A stretch of DNA of 64,000 nucleotides. It comes from Parahoeflea olei (GTDB lineage: Bacteria; Pseudomonadota; Alphaproteobacteria; Rhizobiales; Rhizobiaceae). The notes beneath the pieces are model-generated. The model was not told the origin of the DNA, searched no databases, and saw only the letters and a list, made by a program, of their open reading frames with translations. Each line of letters opens with the position of its first letter. Positions within the stretch are counted from its first letter, which is position 1. A program made the position numbers and the translations under genes. Location: positions 1 through 64,000 of the forward strand of contig NZ_LQZT01000004.1 of assembly GCF_001703635.1 (NCBI RefSeq). The letters run 5' to 3'. Shown piece by piece: positions 29,701-40,827 of this stretch.

Positions 29701-29797
29701 GGTGCACCTCCGTGGATCGTTTGCTGGTGCCACCCCAACGCGGGGCGACAGGCAATGTTCCAAGAGACGCCGACAGTGCTGCCGGCCCGGTCGCGGC

Positions 29798-30079
29798 TCA
29801 GTTTGCGGCCGGCTTGAAGTCCGGCGTGATCGCGATCAGGTCGTCGAGCGTATAGCCGCCCACCACGGTGACCAGCAGATAAAGCCCGAACACCGCGCCG
29901 GAAATCAGTGTGGTGCGCCAGAAGATCGGCCAGAAGCGGAAATTCGCCGGCGCGCTGTGCGTGGTGCCGAGAGTGACTTCGCCCTCATCGGCCTGGCTGC
30001 GCGCCGAAAACGGCAGCACCGTAAACAGCACCACCCACCAGATGATGAAATAGATGGCAAAGCCGGTGCCAATTCCCAT
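29798..30079 (-). CDS. DUF1467 family membrane protein
   Basis: This 93-residue protein has two membrane helices (FAIYFIIWWVVLFTVLPFSA and TLISGAVFGLYLLVTVVGGY) joined by a polar loop. DUF1467 proteins are confined to alphaproteobacteria and usually lie between mce and proS, as here. The function is not known. Confidence 0.88.
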   Translation of the reverse strand: MGIGTGFAIYFIIWWVVLFTVLPFSARSQADEGEVTLGTTHSAPANFRFWPIFWRTTLISGAVFGLYLLVTVVGGYTLDDLIAITPDFKPAAN

Positions 30080-30191
30080 GGTCGCGCTCCTAAAACAGTT
30101 TCCAGTCCGGCAGTCTCACCTGGAATTCGCCGGCAAACGACAGGACACCAAGATCAAACGGGTGCGGGGTTCCATCGGACGACGAACCGCC

Positions 30192-30596
30192 CTAGGCCTG
30201 CTCGAGTTCGATCAGGGTGCCGTTGAAATCCTTGGGATGAAGGAACAGCACCGGCTTGCCGTGCGCGCCGGTCTTGGGCTCGCCGTCGCCGAGCACGCGC
30301 GCGCCCTGGGTCTTGAGGTGATCGCGCGCCGCCAGGATGTCGTCGACCTCGTAGCAGACATGATGCATGCCGCCAGAGGGGTTCTTGGCAAGGAACGCTG
30401 AAATCGGCGACCCTTCACCGAGCGGCTCGAGCAGTTCGATCTTGGTGTTGGGAACGTTCACGAACACCACCGTGACCCCGTGTTCGGGCAGGGCCTGCGG
30501 CGCGGTCACATCCGCGCCCAGCATGGTCCGGTACTGCGCCGTCGCGGCGGCGAGATCCGGCACGGCGATGGCGACATGGTTCAGGCGTCCCAGCAT
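30192..30596 (-). CDS. mce: Methylmalonyl-CoA epimerase
   Basis: This 134-residue vicinal-oxygen-chelate enzyme interconverts (R)- and (S)-methylmalonyl-CoA in propionyl-CoA breakdown. The metal ligands appear as His in LNHVAIAVPDL, His in GGMHHVCYEVDD and Glu in GTLIELEQ at the end. AGGGAA lies six bases before the ATG at 30596. It sits 10 bases after the ribonuclease J gene. Confidence 0.93.
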   Translation of the reverse strand: MLGRLNHVAIAVPDLAAATAQYRTMLGADVTAPQALPEHGVTVVFVNVPNTKIELLEPLGEGSPISAFLAKNPSGGMHHVCYEVDDILAARDHLKTQGARVLGDGEPKTGAHGKPVLFLHPKDFNGTLIELEQA

Positions 30597-30606
30597 GATC
30601 GCTTCC

Positions 30607-32274
30607 CTACACCTTGTTGACGAAAACCGTGACGACCGGCTTCTTGCCCCAGACCTCGTTGGCGGCGGCGCGCACCGAGCGGCGGATCGCCTCGCGCACG
30701 CCGTCGATGTCCTTGCGACGGCCGCGCGGAATGCTCTCGACCGCGCCCAGCACGGAATCATAGAGAATGTCTTCCATCTCGTCACCCTCGCCGTCGAAGG
30801 CCGGCAGGCCGATGGCGCTGACCACCGGATCGCGCTGGAATTCGAAACGCTGGTCGAGCACCACATTGACGGCGACATGCCCGGCGAACGACAGCTTGCG
30901 CCGTTCGGAAATGCCCATCTCGTCGAAATCGCCGAGCAGATTGCCGTCCTTGTAGATGCGGCCATGGGTGACTTCGCCGATCACTTCCGGTTCGCCCGGC
31001 GCGAGCCTGAGCATTGAGCCGTTGCGCACCCGCGGCGTGAGCGTGATCCCGGACGCCTGCGCAAGCTCAGCCTGCGCGGTCAGGTGCGCCGCCTCGCCAT
31101 GCACCGGCACCAGGATCTTCGGCTTGACCCACTCATACATCTGCACCAGCTCGCTGCGGCGCGGGTGGCCGGAGACATGCACCAGCGCGTCGGAATCGGT
31201 GACGATCTTGATGCCTTGCTCGATCAGCCCGTTCTTGATCTCGATGATGCCCTTCTCATTGCCCGGAATGGTGCGCGAGGAAAACACCACCGTGTCGCCG
31301 GAAGCGAGCGCCACATTGCGCATCTCGTCGCGCGAGAGTTTGGCGAGCGCGGCCCGCGGCTCGCCCTGGCTGCCGGTCAGGATCAGCACCACCTTGTCGC
31401 GCGGGATATAGCCATATTCGTCCTCGGCGAGGAATTCGGGAATGCCCTCCATCATGCCAAGATCGGAGGCGACGGCGACCACGCGCTTGATCGAACTGCC
31501 CAGCAGCAGCACCTCGCGGCCGGCATCGCGCGCGGCTTCGGCGATCGAGCGGATACGGCCGACATTGGAGGAGAAGGTGGTGATCGCCACCCGGCCCTCG
31601 GCCTGCTCGATCACCTCGCGCAGACCCTGGCTCACTTCCTTCTCGGACGGAGAAATGCCGTCGCGCATGGCGTTGGTGGAATCGCACATCATGGCGAGAA
31701 CGCCCTCCTCGCCCAGGGCGCGGAACCGGTTCTCGTCGGTCAGCGGTCCGAGCGACGGGGTCAGGTCGATCTTCCAGTCGCCGGTATGGACCAGGTTGCC
31801 GAGCGGCGTGCGGATTGCCAGCGAGAACGGTTCGGGGATCGAATGGTTGACCGCCACCGGCTCGATTTCGAAGGGCCCGACGGTAAAGCGCTCGCCGGCC
31901 TTGAACACCGTCACCGGCACTTCCGCGCGGGTGCGCTCATAGGTGCGCTTGGCCTCCAGCATGCCGGCGGTGAAGGCCGAGGCATAGACCGGCGCCTTGA
32001 TATGCGGCCAAAGCTGCGCCAGGCCGCCATAGTGGTCCTCATGGGCATGGGTGATGATGATCGCTTTGAGGTGCTTGCCGAGGCTTTTGACATATTCGAT
32101 GTCCGGCAGCACCAGGTCGACGCCCGGCAGTTCCGGGCCCGGAAAGGTCACCCCGCAATCGACCATGATCCAGTCGCGCTTCTTGGGCGAGCCATAGCCG
32201 TAGAGGGCGAGATTCATGCCGATTTCGCCGACGCCGCCAAGCGGCAGGAATACGAGGTCGTGGTCTTTGCTCAT
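30607..32274 (-). CDS. rnj: Ribonuclease J
   Basis: This 555-residue metallo-beta-lactamase/beta-CASP ribonuclease takes part in rRNA maturation and mRNA decay. Evidence is PLGGVGEIGMNLALYGYG at the start, the metal-binding HAHEDHYGG near residue 76, and VHVSGHPRRSELVQMYEWVKP with beta-CASP residues near residue 370. Length and context (birA upstream, mce downstream) match the conserved Hyphomicrobiales order. Confidence 0.95.
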   Translation of the reverse strand: MSKDHDLVFLPLGGVGEIGMNLALYGYGSPKKRDWIMVDCGVTFPGPELPGVDLVLPDIEYVKSLGKHLKAIIITHAHEDHYGGLAQLWPHIKAPVYASAFTAGMLEAKRTYERTRAEVPVTVFKAGERFTVGPFEIEPVAVNHSIPEPFSLAIRTPLGNLVHTGDWKIDLTPSLGPLTDENRFRALGEEGVLAMMCDSTNAMRDGISPSEKEVSQGLREVIEQAEGRVAITTFSSNVGRIRSIAEAARDAGREVLLLGSSIKRVVAVASDLGMMEGIPEFLAEDEYGYIPRDKVVLILTGSQGEPRAALAKLSRDEMRNVALASGDTVVFSSRTIPGNEKGIIEIKNGLIEQGIKIVTDSDALVHVSGHPRRSELVQMYEWVKPKILVPVHGEAAHLTAQAELAQASGITLTPRVRNGSMLRLAPGEPEVIGEVTHGRIYKDGNLLGDFDEMGISERRKLSFAGHVAVNVVLDQRFEFQRDPVVSAIGLPAFDGEGDEMEDILYDSVLGAVESIPRGRRKDIDGVREAIRRSVRAAANEVWGKKPVVTVFVNKV

Positions 32275-32402
32275 CTACGTGTCCCGTCCAAACTGCTGTC
32301 ATGGCGGCGGCGCGGACTACGAGCCGCGCCACCCCCATGGGAAAATACCGGATGCTGCATGATTTTCGCCGCGGCACGCGCCGGGGCAAAAACCGTGAAG
32401 CA

Positions 32403-33143
32403 TCAACCGAAGAAGACGTCGCCCGAGGCGATCATCTGTTTTCTGCCATCCGGCAGGACAAGCACAAGCCGGCCGTCACCATCGATTCCATCGAAGAGAC
32501 CATGGATCTGCCGGTCTGGCAAATTCACCGTCACCGGCGCGCCGAACCCGAGCGCGCGCTCGATCCAGGCGTCGCGGATGGCGGCAAGCCCCCGCCCCTG
32601 GTCCCAGGCATCGAGCACACGCTGCATCGAGCCCACAAGATGGGCAAACACCATCTGCGGAGTCGCGGAACTGCCCTCCTGGGCCAGGCATGTGGCGGGA
32701 TAGAGCCCGGCCTCGGGCTTGTGGGCGATATTGATGCCGCAGCCGATCACCACGGCGCGGCGTCCGTTTTCGAGACCTTCGGCCTCGATCAGGATGCCCG
32801 CGGTCTTCGCGCCGCCGATCAGCAGATCATTGGGCCACTTGATCCGGAGCCGCTCCGGGGCGTCGGGCAACACCGCCGCCACGGCATCATGGACGGCGAT
32901 GGTGACGGCAAGCGGCAGGCTCGCCATGCCGTCCCAGGGCGCGGGATCGATCAGCAACAGCGAGGCATAGAGATTGCCCGGCTCGGAGACCCAGGTGCGG
33001 CCGCGGCGCCCGCGGCCGCCGGTCTGCCGGGACGCCGTGATCCACAGCCGTCCCGGATCGCCCGCCCGGGCGCGTTCCATGCATTCGACATTGGTGGAGG
33101 AAACGTCCCCCAGCTCGATATGCCGGAATTCCGGTCCCTTCAT
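32403..33143 (-). CDS. birA: Biotin--[acetyl-CoA-carboxylase] ligase
   Basis: This 246-residue enzyme attaches biotin to carrier domains of carboxylases. The biotin and ATP-binding motif GGRGRRGRTWVSEPGNLYAS is near residue 42, and KWPNDLL and GIGCGINI-type segments follow (VVIGCGINIAHKPE). There is no N-terminal DNA-binding domain, so it cannot act as a repressor like the Escherichia coli protein. It starts 18 bases after nuoN. Confidence 0.94.
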   Translation of the reverse strand: MKGPEFRHIELGDVSSTNVECMERARAGDPGRLWITASRQTGGRGRRGRTWVSEPGNLYASLLLIDPAPWDGMASLPLAVTIAVHDAVAAVLPDAPERLRIKWPNDLLIGGAKTAGILIEAEGLENGRRAVVIGCGINIAHKPEAGLYPATCLAQEGSSATPQMVFAHLVGSMQRVLDAWDQGRGLAAIRDAWIERALGFGAPVTVNLPDRQIHGLFDGIDGDGRLVLVLPDGRKQMIASGDVFFG

Positions 33144-33161
33144 GCCGCCCGCCGCGACATC

Positions 33162-34604
33162 TTAAAAGAATGTCTTTGCGGCGACATCGGCGGCAAGGCC
33201 GAGCGGATTGGACACCAGAACGTAAAACAGCACGAACATGCCGGAGACGCCGAAGACCAGCTTGAGCTCGCCGGCCACCGGAACGAAGGATTCCGACGGC
33301 TGGTCGAACCACATCACCTTGATGATGCGCAGATAGTAGTAGGCACCGACCACGGAAGCGAGAACACCGATGATGGCCAGCATGTAGAGCTTGGCCTCGA
33401 TGGCCGCGACGAAGACCATGTACTTGGCGAAGAAGCCTGCCAGCGGCGGAATGCCCGCGAGCGAGAACATCAGGATCGTCAGCATCAGCGCCATGAACGG
33501 ATTGGTCGACGACAGGCCGGCGAGATCGTCGATGTTCTCGACATTGCCGTCTTCCTTGCGGCGCATCGCCAGTATGCAGGCGAAGCTGCCGAGCGTCATC
33601 ACCATGTAGATCAGCATGTACAGGATCACGCCGCGCACGCCGGCCTGGCTGCCCGCGGCAAGCCCGACCAGCGCAAAGCCCATATGCGCGATCGAGGAAT
33701 AGGCCATCAGCCGCTTGATGTTCTTCTGGCCGATCGCGGCGAAGGCGCCGAGCACCATCGAGGCGATCGAGATGAACACGACGATCTGCTGCCAGTCGAG
33801 CGTCACCGGCTCGAAGGCGACGATGACGAGGCGGATGAACAGCGCCATGGCGGCGACCTTCGGCGCCGCGGAGAAGAACGCGGTGACCGGCGTAGGCGCA
33901 CCTTCGTAGACATCGGGCGTCCACATGTGGAACGGCACGGCGGAGATCTTGAAGGCCACGCCCGCCAGCACGAACACCAGCCCGAAGATCAGCCCGAGCG
34001 ACCGCTCGCCTTCGCTGACCGCAGCGGCAATCTCGTCGAAACCGGTGTAGCCGGTGTAGCCGTAGACCAGCGACATGCCGTAGAGCAGCATGCCCGACGA
34101 CAGCGCGCCGAGCACGAAATACTTGAGCCCCGCCTCGGTCGAGCGCAGGCTGTCGCGGTTGATGGCGGCCACCACGTAAAGCGCAAGCGACTGCAGCTCG
34201 ATGCCCATATAGAGCGCGATCATGTCGTTGGCCGAGATCATCAGCATCATGCCGAGCGTCGCCAGCACGATCAGCACCGGGAATTCGAACTTGTCGATCC
34301 GTTCGGCCTTGGCATGGCCGACGGTCATCACCATTGCCGTGATCGAGCCGATCAGCGTGAGCACCTTCATGAAACGGGCGAAGGGATCGGACAGGAAGGC
34401 GCCATTGAAGGCCTCGCCGTAGCCGGTGACCAGCACCAGCACCAGCCCCGCCATGATCAGCAGTGCCACCGCAAGGCCGTTGACCAGCGTCACCGACTTT
34501 TCGCCGGAAAACACGCCCACCATCAAAAGCACCATGGCGCCGATGGCGAGCATCAGTTCAGGTACGGAAAGCTGTAGACTGGAAGTAAGAATTTCTGGCG
34601 TCAT
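33162..34604 (-). CDS. nuoN: NADH-quinone oxidoreductase subunit N
   Basis: This 480-residue, 14-helix membrane subunit of complex I is one of three antiporter-like proton channels. [20 protein letters not shown] is the conserved channel helix, and Lys and Glu residues sit mid-membrane as the family requires. It is the last nuo gene, 19 bases after nuoM. Confidence 0.97.
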   Translation of the reverse strand: MTPEILTSSLQLSVPELMLAIGAMVLLMVGVFSGEKSVTLVNGLAVALLIMAGLVLVLVTGYGEAFNGAFLSDPFARFMKVLTLIGSITAMVMTVGHAKAERIDKFEFPVLIVLATLGMMLMISANDMIALYMGIELQSLALYVVAAINRDSLRSTEAGLKYFVLGALSSGMLLYGMSLVYGYTGYTGFDEIAAAVSEGERSLGLIFGLVFVLAGVAFKISAVPFHMWTPDVYEGAPTPVTAFFSAAPKVAAMALFIRLVIVAFEPVTLDWQQIVVFISIASMVLGAFAAIGQKNIKRLMAYSSIAHMGFALVGLAAGSQAGVRGVILYMLIYMVMTLGSFACILAMRRKEDGNVENIDDLAGLSSTNPFMALMLTILMFSLAGIPPLAGFFAKYMVFVAAIEAKLYMLAIIGVLASVVGAYYYLRIIKVMWFDQPSESFVPVAGELKLVFGVSGMFVLFYVLVSNPLGLAADVAAKTFF

Positions 34605-34623
34605 GGTCCGCAGTCTCCGTAGC

Positions 34624-36135
34624 TCAGTTGACCGACAGCGCGAGATCGCGCGCTGCCTGCAGCGAAGCCGAGTAATTGTTGATCAGCGCGTCGACCGACG
34701 CTGCCGTCACGTCAAAGATCGGCGCCGGGTAGACGCCAAACAGGATTGTCAGCGCGATGAGCGGATACAGGATCGTCTTCTCGCGGGTCGACAGGTCGAG
34801 AAGCGCCTTGAGGCTTTCCTTCTCGAGCGCGCCGAACACGACGCGGCGATAGAGCCACAGCGCATAGGCCGCCGACAGGATCACCCCGGTTGCCGCGAAC
34901 AGCGCCACCCAGGTGTTGACCTGGAACACGCCAGCCATGGTCAGAAACTCGCCGACGAAGCCGGAGGTGCCGGGCAGACCGACATTCGCCATGGTGAAGA
35001 TCATGAAGGCCACGGCATATTTCGGCATGTTGTTGACGAGACCGCCATAGGCGGAGATCTCGCGGGTGTGCATCCGGTCATAGACCACGCCCACGCACAG
35101 GAACAAGGCGCCCGACACAAGCCCGTGGCTGAGCATCTGGAAGATCGCGCCCTGCACGCCCTGCTGGTTGGCGGCAAAGATGCCCATGGTGACGAAGCCC
35201 ATATGCGCGACCGACGAATAGGCGATCAGCTTCTTGATGTCGTCCTGCACCAGCGCGACCAGCGAGGTGTAGATGATCGCCACCACCGAGAGCGTGAAGA
35301 TGAACGGTGCGAAATCGGCGGATGCGAGCGGGAACATCGGCAGCGAGAAGCGCAGGAAGCCGTAGCCGCCGAGCTTCAGGAGAATGCCTGCCAGGATCAC
35401 GGAGCCCGCCGTCGGCGCCTCGACATGCGCGTCGGGCAACCAGGTGTGGACCGGCCACATCGGCATCTTCACCGCAAACGAGGCGAAGAAGGCGAGCCAC
35501 AGCCAGGTCTGCATGCCGGCCGGGAAATCATGGGCGAGCAGCAGCCGGATGTCGGTGGTGCCGGCATCCCAGTACATCGCCATGATCGCAAGCAGCATCA
35601 GCACGGAGCCCGCGAGCGTGTAGAGGAAGAACTTGAAGCTCGCATAGACCCGGCGCTTGCCGCCCCACACGCCGATGATGATGAACATCGGAATGAGGCC
35701 CGCCTCGAAGAACACGTAGAACAAGACGATGTCGAGCGCGCAGAACACGCCGATCATCATGGTCTCGAGCACCAGGAAGGCGATCATGTATTCGCGCACG
35801 CGGCTTTCGACCGAGTTCCAGCTTGCCAGGATGCACAGCGGCATCAGGAAGGTGGTCAGGATCACGAACAGCATCGAGATGCCGTCCACGCCCATCGCAT
35901 AGGAGAAGCCGGAACCGGCGAGCTCGATGCTTTCAACCATCTGGAAGCCGGGATCGACGAAGTCGAAATTCGCCCAGATCAGCAGCGACATGATGAAGGT
36001 CGCCGTGGTGCCGAGCAGCGCCACCTGGCGGATGTTGCGCCGGCCGATCTCGGTATCGTCCTTGATCGGCAGGAGGAACAGCACGCATACGAGCGGTATG
36101 AAGGTGACAACTGACAGAAGGGGCCAATCGGTCAT
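34624..36135 (-). CDS. nuoM: NADH-quinone oxidoreductase subunit M
   Basis: This 503-residue antiporter-like membrane subunit of complex I has [20 protein letters not shown] and [19 protein letters not shown] as clear signatures. The ATG at 36135 overlaps the nuoL stop codon by one base (TGATG), so translation is coupled. Confidence 0.97.
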   Translation of the reverse strand: MTDWPLLSVVTFIPLVCVLFLLPIKDDTEIGRRNIRQVALLGTTATFIMSLLIWANFDFVDPGFQMVESIELAGSGFSYAMGVDGISMLFVILTTFLMPLCILASWNSVESRVREYMIAFLVLETMMIGVFCALDIVLFYVFFEAGLIPMFIIIGVWGGKRRVYASFKFFLYTLAGSVLMLLAIMAMYWDAGTTDIRLLLAHDFPAGMQTWLWLAFFASFAVKMPMWPVHTWLPDAHVEAPTAGSVILAGILLKLGGYGFLRFSLPMFPLASADFAPFIFTLSVVAIIYTSLVALVQDDIKKLIAYSSVAHMGFVTMGIFAANQQGVQGAIFQMLSHGLVSGALFLCVGVVYDRMHTREISAYGGLVNNMPKYAVAFMIFTMANVGLPGTSGFVGEFLTMAGVFQVNTWVALFAATGVILSAAYALWLYRRVVFGALEKESLKALLDLSTREKTILYPLIALTILFGVYPAPIFDVTAASVDALINNYSASLQAARDLALSVN

Positions 36136-38120
36136 CAGAATGCACTCCCGAGCATCATCCATGTGACAAGCGCTGCAATTCCGATCAGCATCACGAAGGC
36201 ATAGTGGTAAAGATAGCCGGTCTGGAGCCGGACGACCCAGCCGGTGATGTCCTGGGCCCGGGCGGCAACGCCGTTGGGACCGAAGCCATCGATGATCCGC
36301 ACGTCACCCTGCTTCCAGAGCAACCTGCCAAGCGCCTTGGCCGGGCGGACGAAGATGAAGTCATAGAGCTCGTCGAAGTACCACTTGTTGAGCAGGAAGC
36401 GGTAGAGCATCTGGTGATCCTCCGCGAGCCGCTTCGGGGTCTCCGGCGAACGGATGTAGAAGAACCAGGCGGTGACGAGGCCCAAGAGCATGGCCACGAA
36501 CGGGCTCAGCTTCACCCACAGCGGCACATGGTGGAACTCTTCCAGGATCTCGTTCTCGGGACCGGTGAACAGCGCGCCCTTCCAGAACTCGGCATAGTGA
36601 TGGCCGAAGAAATAGCCTTCGAACAGCACGCCTGCGAACAAGGCGCCGACCGCGAGGATGAACAGCGGCACGAGCATCACCATCGGCGATTCATGCACGT
36701 GATGCATCACGTCCGACGAGGCACGCGGCTTGCCGTGGAAGGTCATGAAGATCAGCCGCCACGAATAGAAGCTCGTGAACAGCGCCGCGACCACCAGCAG
36801 GCCGAACGCCACGCCGCTTGCGGAGTTGTGGGCGACATAGGCGGATTCGATGATAATGTCCTTTGAGAAGAAGCCGGCGGTGCCGATCATCGTTCCGGGA
36901 ATGCCGACGCCGGTGAGCGCAATCGTGCCGATGATCATCATCCAGTAGGTGAGCGGGATATGCTTGCGCAGCCCACCCATGCGCCGCATGTCCTGTTCGT
37001 CGGAGACGGCATGGATCACGGAGCCCGCGCCGAGGAACAGCAGCGCCTTGAAGAAGGCATGCGTGAACAGGTGGAAGACCGCGCCGCCATAGGCGCCGAT
37101 ACCGAGCGCCACGAACATGTAGCCGAGCTGCGAGCAGGTCGAATAGGCGATCACGCGCTTGATGTCGTTCTGCACCAGACCGACGGTCGCGGCGAAGAAG
37201 GCCGTGATCGCACCGATCCAGGTGACGAAGGTGAGCGCATCGGGCGAATGCTCGAACACCGGCGACATGCGCGCGACCAGGAACACGCCCGCCGTCACCA
37301 TGGTGGCGGCATGGATCAGAGCCGACACCGGGGTCGGGCCTTCCATGGCGTCGGGCAGCCAGGTGTGCAGCAGGAACTGCGCCGACTTGCCCATCGCGCC
37401 CATGAACAGAAGCAGGCAGACGGCGGTCAGCGCATGCGCCTTGTCGAGTTCCATGCCGAACAGCGTGATCACCGCGCTCCCCGCTTCGCCGCCTTCGGCC
37501 GGCAGATAGTCGGCAACGGATGCGAAGATGGTGTCGAACGAGATCGAGCCGAACAGAACGAACAGGCCGAACATGCCGAGCAGGAAGCCGAAGTCGCCGA
37601 CGCGGTTGACGATGAAGGCCTTCATCGCGGCCGCATTGGCCGACGGCTTCTTGAACCAGAAACCGATCAGCAGGTAGGAGGCGACACCCACGCCTTCCCA
37701 GCCGAAGAACATCTGCAACAGGTTGTCGGAGGTCACCAGCATCAGCATGGCGAAGGTGAAGAACGACAGATAGGCGAAGAACCGCGGCCGGTGCGGATCG
37801 TGGTGCATGTAGCCGATCGAATAGACATGGACGAGGCAGGACACGGTGTTGACCACGACCAGCATCACCGCGGTCAGCGTGTCGATCCTGAGCGCCCAGT
37901 CGGCGGTCATCGAGCCCGAGTCCATCCAGCGCAGCACCTGGATGCGCACCACCTCGCCGTCACCCAAGGCGACGGAGAAGAAAGCCACCCAGGACAGAAG
38001 GGCCGCAACGATCAGGAACAGCGTGGTGACGTATTCCGACGCCTTCGCGCCGATGGCACGGCCGCCGAGGCCGGCGATCAGGGCGCCGATGAGAGGAAGA
38101 AAGACGATAGCTTGGTACAT
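36135..38120 (-). CDS. nuoL: NADH-quinone oxidoreductase subunit L
   Basis: This 661-residue distal antiporter-like subunit of complex I has a C-terminal lateral helix. Signatures are [20 protein letters not shown] and [20 protein letters not shown]. It follows nuoK after seven bases and overlaps nuoM. Confidence 0.97.
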   Translation of the reverse strand: MYQAIVFLPLIGALIAGLGGRAIGAKASEYVTTLFLIVAALLSWVAFFSVALGDGEVVRIQVLRWMDSGSMTADWALRIDTLTAVMLVVVNTVSCLVHVYSIGYMHHDPHRPRFFAYLSFFTFAMLMLVTSDNLLQMFFGWEGVGVASYLLIGFWFKKPSANAAAMKAFIVNRVGDFGFLLGMFGLFVLFGSISFDTIFASVADYLPAEGGEAGSAVITLFGMELDKAHALTAVCLLLFMGAMGKSAQFLLHTWLPDAMEGPTPVSALIHAATMVTAGVFLVARMSPVFEHSPDALTFVTWIGAITAFFAATVGLVQNDIKRVIAYSTCSQLGYMFVALGIGAYGGAVFHLFTHAFFKALLFLGAGSVIHAVSDEQDMRRMGGLRKHIPLTYWMMIIGTIALTGVGIPGTMIGTAGFFSKDIIIESAYVAHNSASGVAFGLLVVAALFTSFYSWRLIFMTFHGKPRASSDVMHHVHESPMVMLVPLFILAVGALFAGVLFEGYFFGHHYAEFWKGALFTGPENEILEEFHHVPLWVKLSPFVAMLLGLVTAWFFYIRSPETPKRLAEDHQMLYRFLLNKWYFDELYDFIFVRPAKALGRLLWKQGDVRIIDGFGPNGVAARAQDITGWVVRLQTGYLYHYAFVMLIGIAALVTWMMLGSAF

Positions 38121-38127
38121 GGCTGTC

Positions 38128-38436
38128 TCAGCCCTTCATCATGTTGACGTCTTCCACGGCGATCGAGCCGCGGTTTCGGTAGAAGACGACGAGAATGGCA
38201 AGCCCGATCGCCGCTTCCGCTGCGGCGACGGTGAGGATCAACAGCGCGAACACCTGGCCGACGATGTCGTTGAGATGCATCGAGAAGGCCACCATGTTCA
38301 GATTGACCGCGAGCAGGATGAGCTCGACCGACATCAGGATCACGATCACGTTCTTGCGGTTCAGGAAGATCCCGAAGATGCCGATCGTGAACAGGATCGC
38401 GCTGACCGTCAGGTAGTGGGAGAGTCCGATTTCCAT
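38128..38436 (-). CDS. nuoK: NADH-quinone oxidoreductase subunit K
   Basis: This 102-residue, three-helix subunit of complex I carries the two conserved membrane Glu residues ([12 protein letters not shown] and [11 protein letters not shown]). The start at 38436 (MEIGLSHYL) gives the standard family length. Confidence 0.97.
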   Translation of the reverse strand: MEIGLSHYLTVSAILFTIGIFGIFLNRKNVIVILMSVELILLAVNLNMVAFSMHLNDIVGQVFALLILTVAAAEAAIGLAILVVFYRNRGSIAVEDVNMMKG

Positions 38437-38461
38437 TCTGTTATCCTTCACATCCCTGCGT

Positions 38462-39076
38462 TCAAATGCCCTGCCCGGGCTTGACCTTGACCACCTTGAC
38501 GGCGGTTTCCGGGGTCCGGGCGACCTGACGCGAGATGTCTTGCCGCTTGATGTTTTCGCGATGCCTGAGGGTGAGCACGATGGCCCCGATCATGGCGACC
38601 AGAAGCACGAGGCCTGCGATCTGGAAATAGAAGATGAAGTCGGTGTAGAGCACGTCGCCCAGCGCCGCGGTGTTGGTGCGCTCGGTCACCGGCGGGATCA
38701 GGCTCGCCCCGGTGCCGGCCGCGGCCGGATGAAACGAGTTGCCGGCCAGCACCACGATCAGCTCGACCACCAGGATGATGCCGATCAGCGCGCCGATCGG
38801 CGCATATTCGAGCGCGCCGGCCTTCATTTCGGCAAAGTCGACGTCGAGCATCATCACCACGAACAGGAACAGCACCGCGACCGCGCCGATATAGACCACC
38901 AGCAGGATCATGGCCAGGAACTCCGCCCCCGTCAGCAGGAACAGCCCCGCCGCGTTGAAGAAGGTCAGGATCAGGAACAAAACGGAATGCACCGGATTGC
39001 GCGCCGCGATCACCATGAAGGCGGAAGCCACTGCCACGAAGGCAAACAAATAGAAAAACAGAGCCTGCAGACCCAT
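38462..39076 (-). CDS. nuoJ: NADH-quinone oxidoreductase subunit J
   Basis: This 204-residue, five-helix subunit of complex I has [20 protein letters not shown] and [20 protein letters not shown] as family signatures. The ATG at 39076 ([13 protein letters not shown]) is the family start; the open frame further upstream is not conserved. A 140-base gap separates it from nuoI. Confidence 0.95.
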   Translation of the reverse strand: MGLQALFFYLFAFVAVASAFMVIAARNPVHSVLFLILTFFNAAGLFLLTGAEFLAMILLVVYIGAVAVLFLFVVMMLDVDFAEMKAGALEYAPIGALIGIILVVELIVVLAGNSFHPAAAGTGASLIPPVTERTNTAALGDVLYTDFIFYFQIAGLVLLVAMIGAIVLTLRHRENIKRQDISRQVARTPETAVKVVKVKPGQGI

Positions 39077-39216
39077 GATCGGCGCCTTTTCGTCTTTCCC
39101 CCGAGCCGCAGGAATGCACATTCCTGACCCGATTGAGGGAAGGTTTGGCCTCGGCCGCCCCTGCCCCCGCGTCTGATGATAAACGGCGCGCCGCGCGCGG
39201 GCGCCGTTCCGGTGTC

Positions 39217-39705
39217 TTACCTGTAGGGCGAATCCATCGCGATGTTGCGCGCGAGTTCGCGTTCCCAGCGGTCGCCATTGGCGAGCAGCCGGTCCTTGTC
39301 GTAGTAGAGTTCTTCGCGCGTTTCCGTCGCGAATTCGAAGTTCGGTCCCTCGACGATCGCATCCACCGGGCAGGCTTCCTGGCAGAAGCCGCAATAGATG
39401 CATTTCACCATGTCGATGTCGTAGCGCACCGTCCGGCGGGTGCCGTCATTGCGGCGCGGGCCGGCTTCGATGGTGATCGCCTGCGCCGGGCAGATGGCCT
39501 CGCAAAGTTTGCAGGCGATGCAGCGTTCCTCACCGTTCGGATAGCGCCGGAGCGCATGTTCGCCACGGAAGCGCGGGCTCACCGGGCCCTTTTCATAAGG
39601 ATAGTTCACGGTCGCCTTGGGCGCGAAGAAATAGCGCATCGACAGCACGAACGCGCCGACGAATTCCTTCAGGAACAGCGATTTTGCGGCTTGAGCCAGA
39701 GCCAT
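39217..39705 (-). CDS. nuoI: NADH-quinone oxidoreductase subunit I
   Basis: This 162-residue subunit carries two [4Fe-4S] clusters (N6a and N6b), bound by [12 protein letters not shown] and [12 protein letters not shown], that pass electrons toward the quinone site. Confidence 0.97.
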   Translation of the reverse strand: MALAQAAKSLFLKEFVGAFVLSMRYFFAPKATVNYPYEKGPVSPRFRGEHALRRYPNGEERCIACKLCEAICPAQAITIEAGPRRNDGTRRTVRYDIDMVKCIYCGFCQEACPVDAIVEGPNFEFATETREELYYDKDRLLANGDRWERELARNIAMDSPYR

Positions 39706-39766
39706 GGTCAGTCTCCGCGTCTGGCCGGAACAGCCGGCCGGATGAATGAAGGGATGAAGGTCGCAA

Positions 39767-40813
39767 TCACGCCGCCGTCTCCGTCAGCTTGACCACGAAG
39801 GCCACGATCACGAGCATGCCCAGCGAAATCGGCAGGAACACCTTCCAGCCCAGGCGCATCAGCTGGTCGTAGCGGTAGCGCGGCACGAAGGCCTTCACCA
39901 TGGCGAACATGAAGAACACCATGCAGGCCTTGAGCACGAACCAGATGATGCCCGGGACCCAGTTGAGGAACCACACGTCGAGCGGCGGCAGCCATCCGCC
40001 CAGGAACAGGATCGTGGTCAGCGCGCACATCAGCACGATGGCCGCATACTCGCCGAGCATGAACATCATGTAGGGCGTCGAGCCGTATTCGACCATGAAG
40101 CCGGCGACCAGTTCCGATTCCGCCTCGGGAAGGTCGAAGGGCGGGCGGTTGGTTTCGGCCAATGCCGAGATAAAGAAGATGATGAACAGCGGGAACAGGG
40201 CGAACCAGTGCCAGTCGAGCAGCGAGCCCGGCAGGCCTATGCGGGTGCCGACGCCCGAAGCCTGCGCCATCACGATGTCGGTCAGGTTGAGCGAGCCCAC
40301 GCAGAGCAGCACCGCGACGATCACGAAGCCGATGGAGACTTCGTAGGAGACCATCTGCGCCGCCGAGCGCAGTGCGCCCAGGAACGGGTATTTCGAGTTC
40401 GACGCCCAGCCGCCCATGATGATGGCGTAGACTTCGAGCGAGGAGATCGCCATCACGAACAGGATGCCGACATTGATGTCGGCGATCACCCAGCCGGCAT
40501 CGAGCGGAATCACCGCCCAGGCCGACAGCGCCAGCGTCACCGCCAACAGCGGCGCGATCAGGAACACGCCCTTGTTGGCGCCCGACGGAATCACCGGCTC
40601 CTTGAAGACGAACTTCAGAAGGTCGGCGAAGGACTGGAACAGCCCCCAAGGGCCGACCACGTTGGGACCGCGGCGCAACTGCACGGCGGCCCAGATCTTG
40701 CGGTCGGCATAAAGGATATAGGCGATGAAGATCAGCAGCGCCGTCACCAGGAGCAGCGACTGCCCCAGGATGATGGCCGCGGGCCAAACAAATGTTGAGA
40801 TGAAGCCGTCCAT
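39767..40813 (-). CDS. nuoH: NADH-quinone oxidoreductase subunit H
   Basis: This 348-residue membrane subunit forms the quinone-binding chamber with NuoB and Nuo[21 protein letters not shown] and [22 protein letters not shown] are strongly conserved. The ATG at 40813 ([10 protein letters not shown]) fits the family. It starts 14 bases after the nuoG stop codon. Confidence 0.96.
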   Translation of the reverse strand: MDGFISTFVWPAAIILGQSLLLVTALLIFIAYILYADRKIWAAVQLRRGPNVVGPWGLFQSFADLLKFVFKEPVIPSGANKGVFLIAPLLAVTLALSAWAVIPLDAGWVIADINVGILFVMAISSLEVYAIIMGGWASNSKYPFLGALRSAAQMVSYEVSIGFVIVAVLLCVGSLNLTDIVMAQASGVGTRIGLPGSLLDWHWFALFPLFIIFFISALAETNRPPFDLPEAESELVAGFMVEYGSTPYMMFMLGEYAAIVLMCALTTILFLGGWLPPLDVWFLNWVPGIIWFVLKACMVFFMFAMVKAFVPRYRYDQLMRLGWKVFLPISLGMLVIVAFVVKLTETAA

Positions 40814-40827
40814 GATACTCCCCCGCC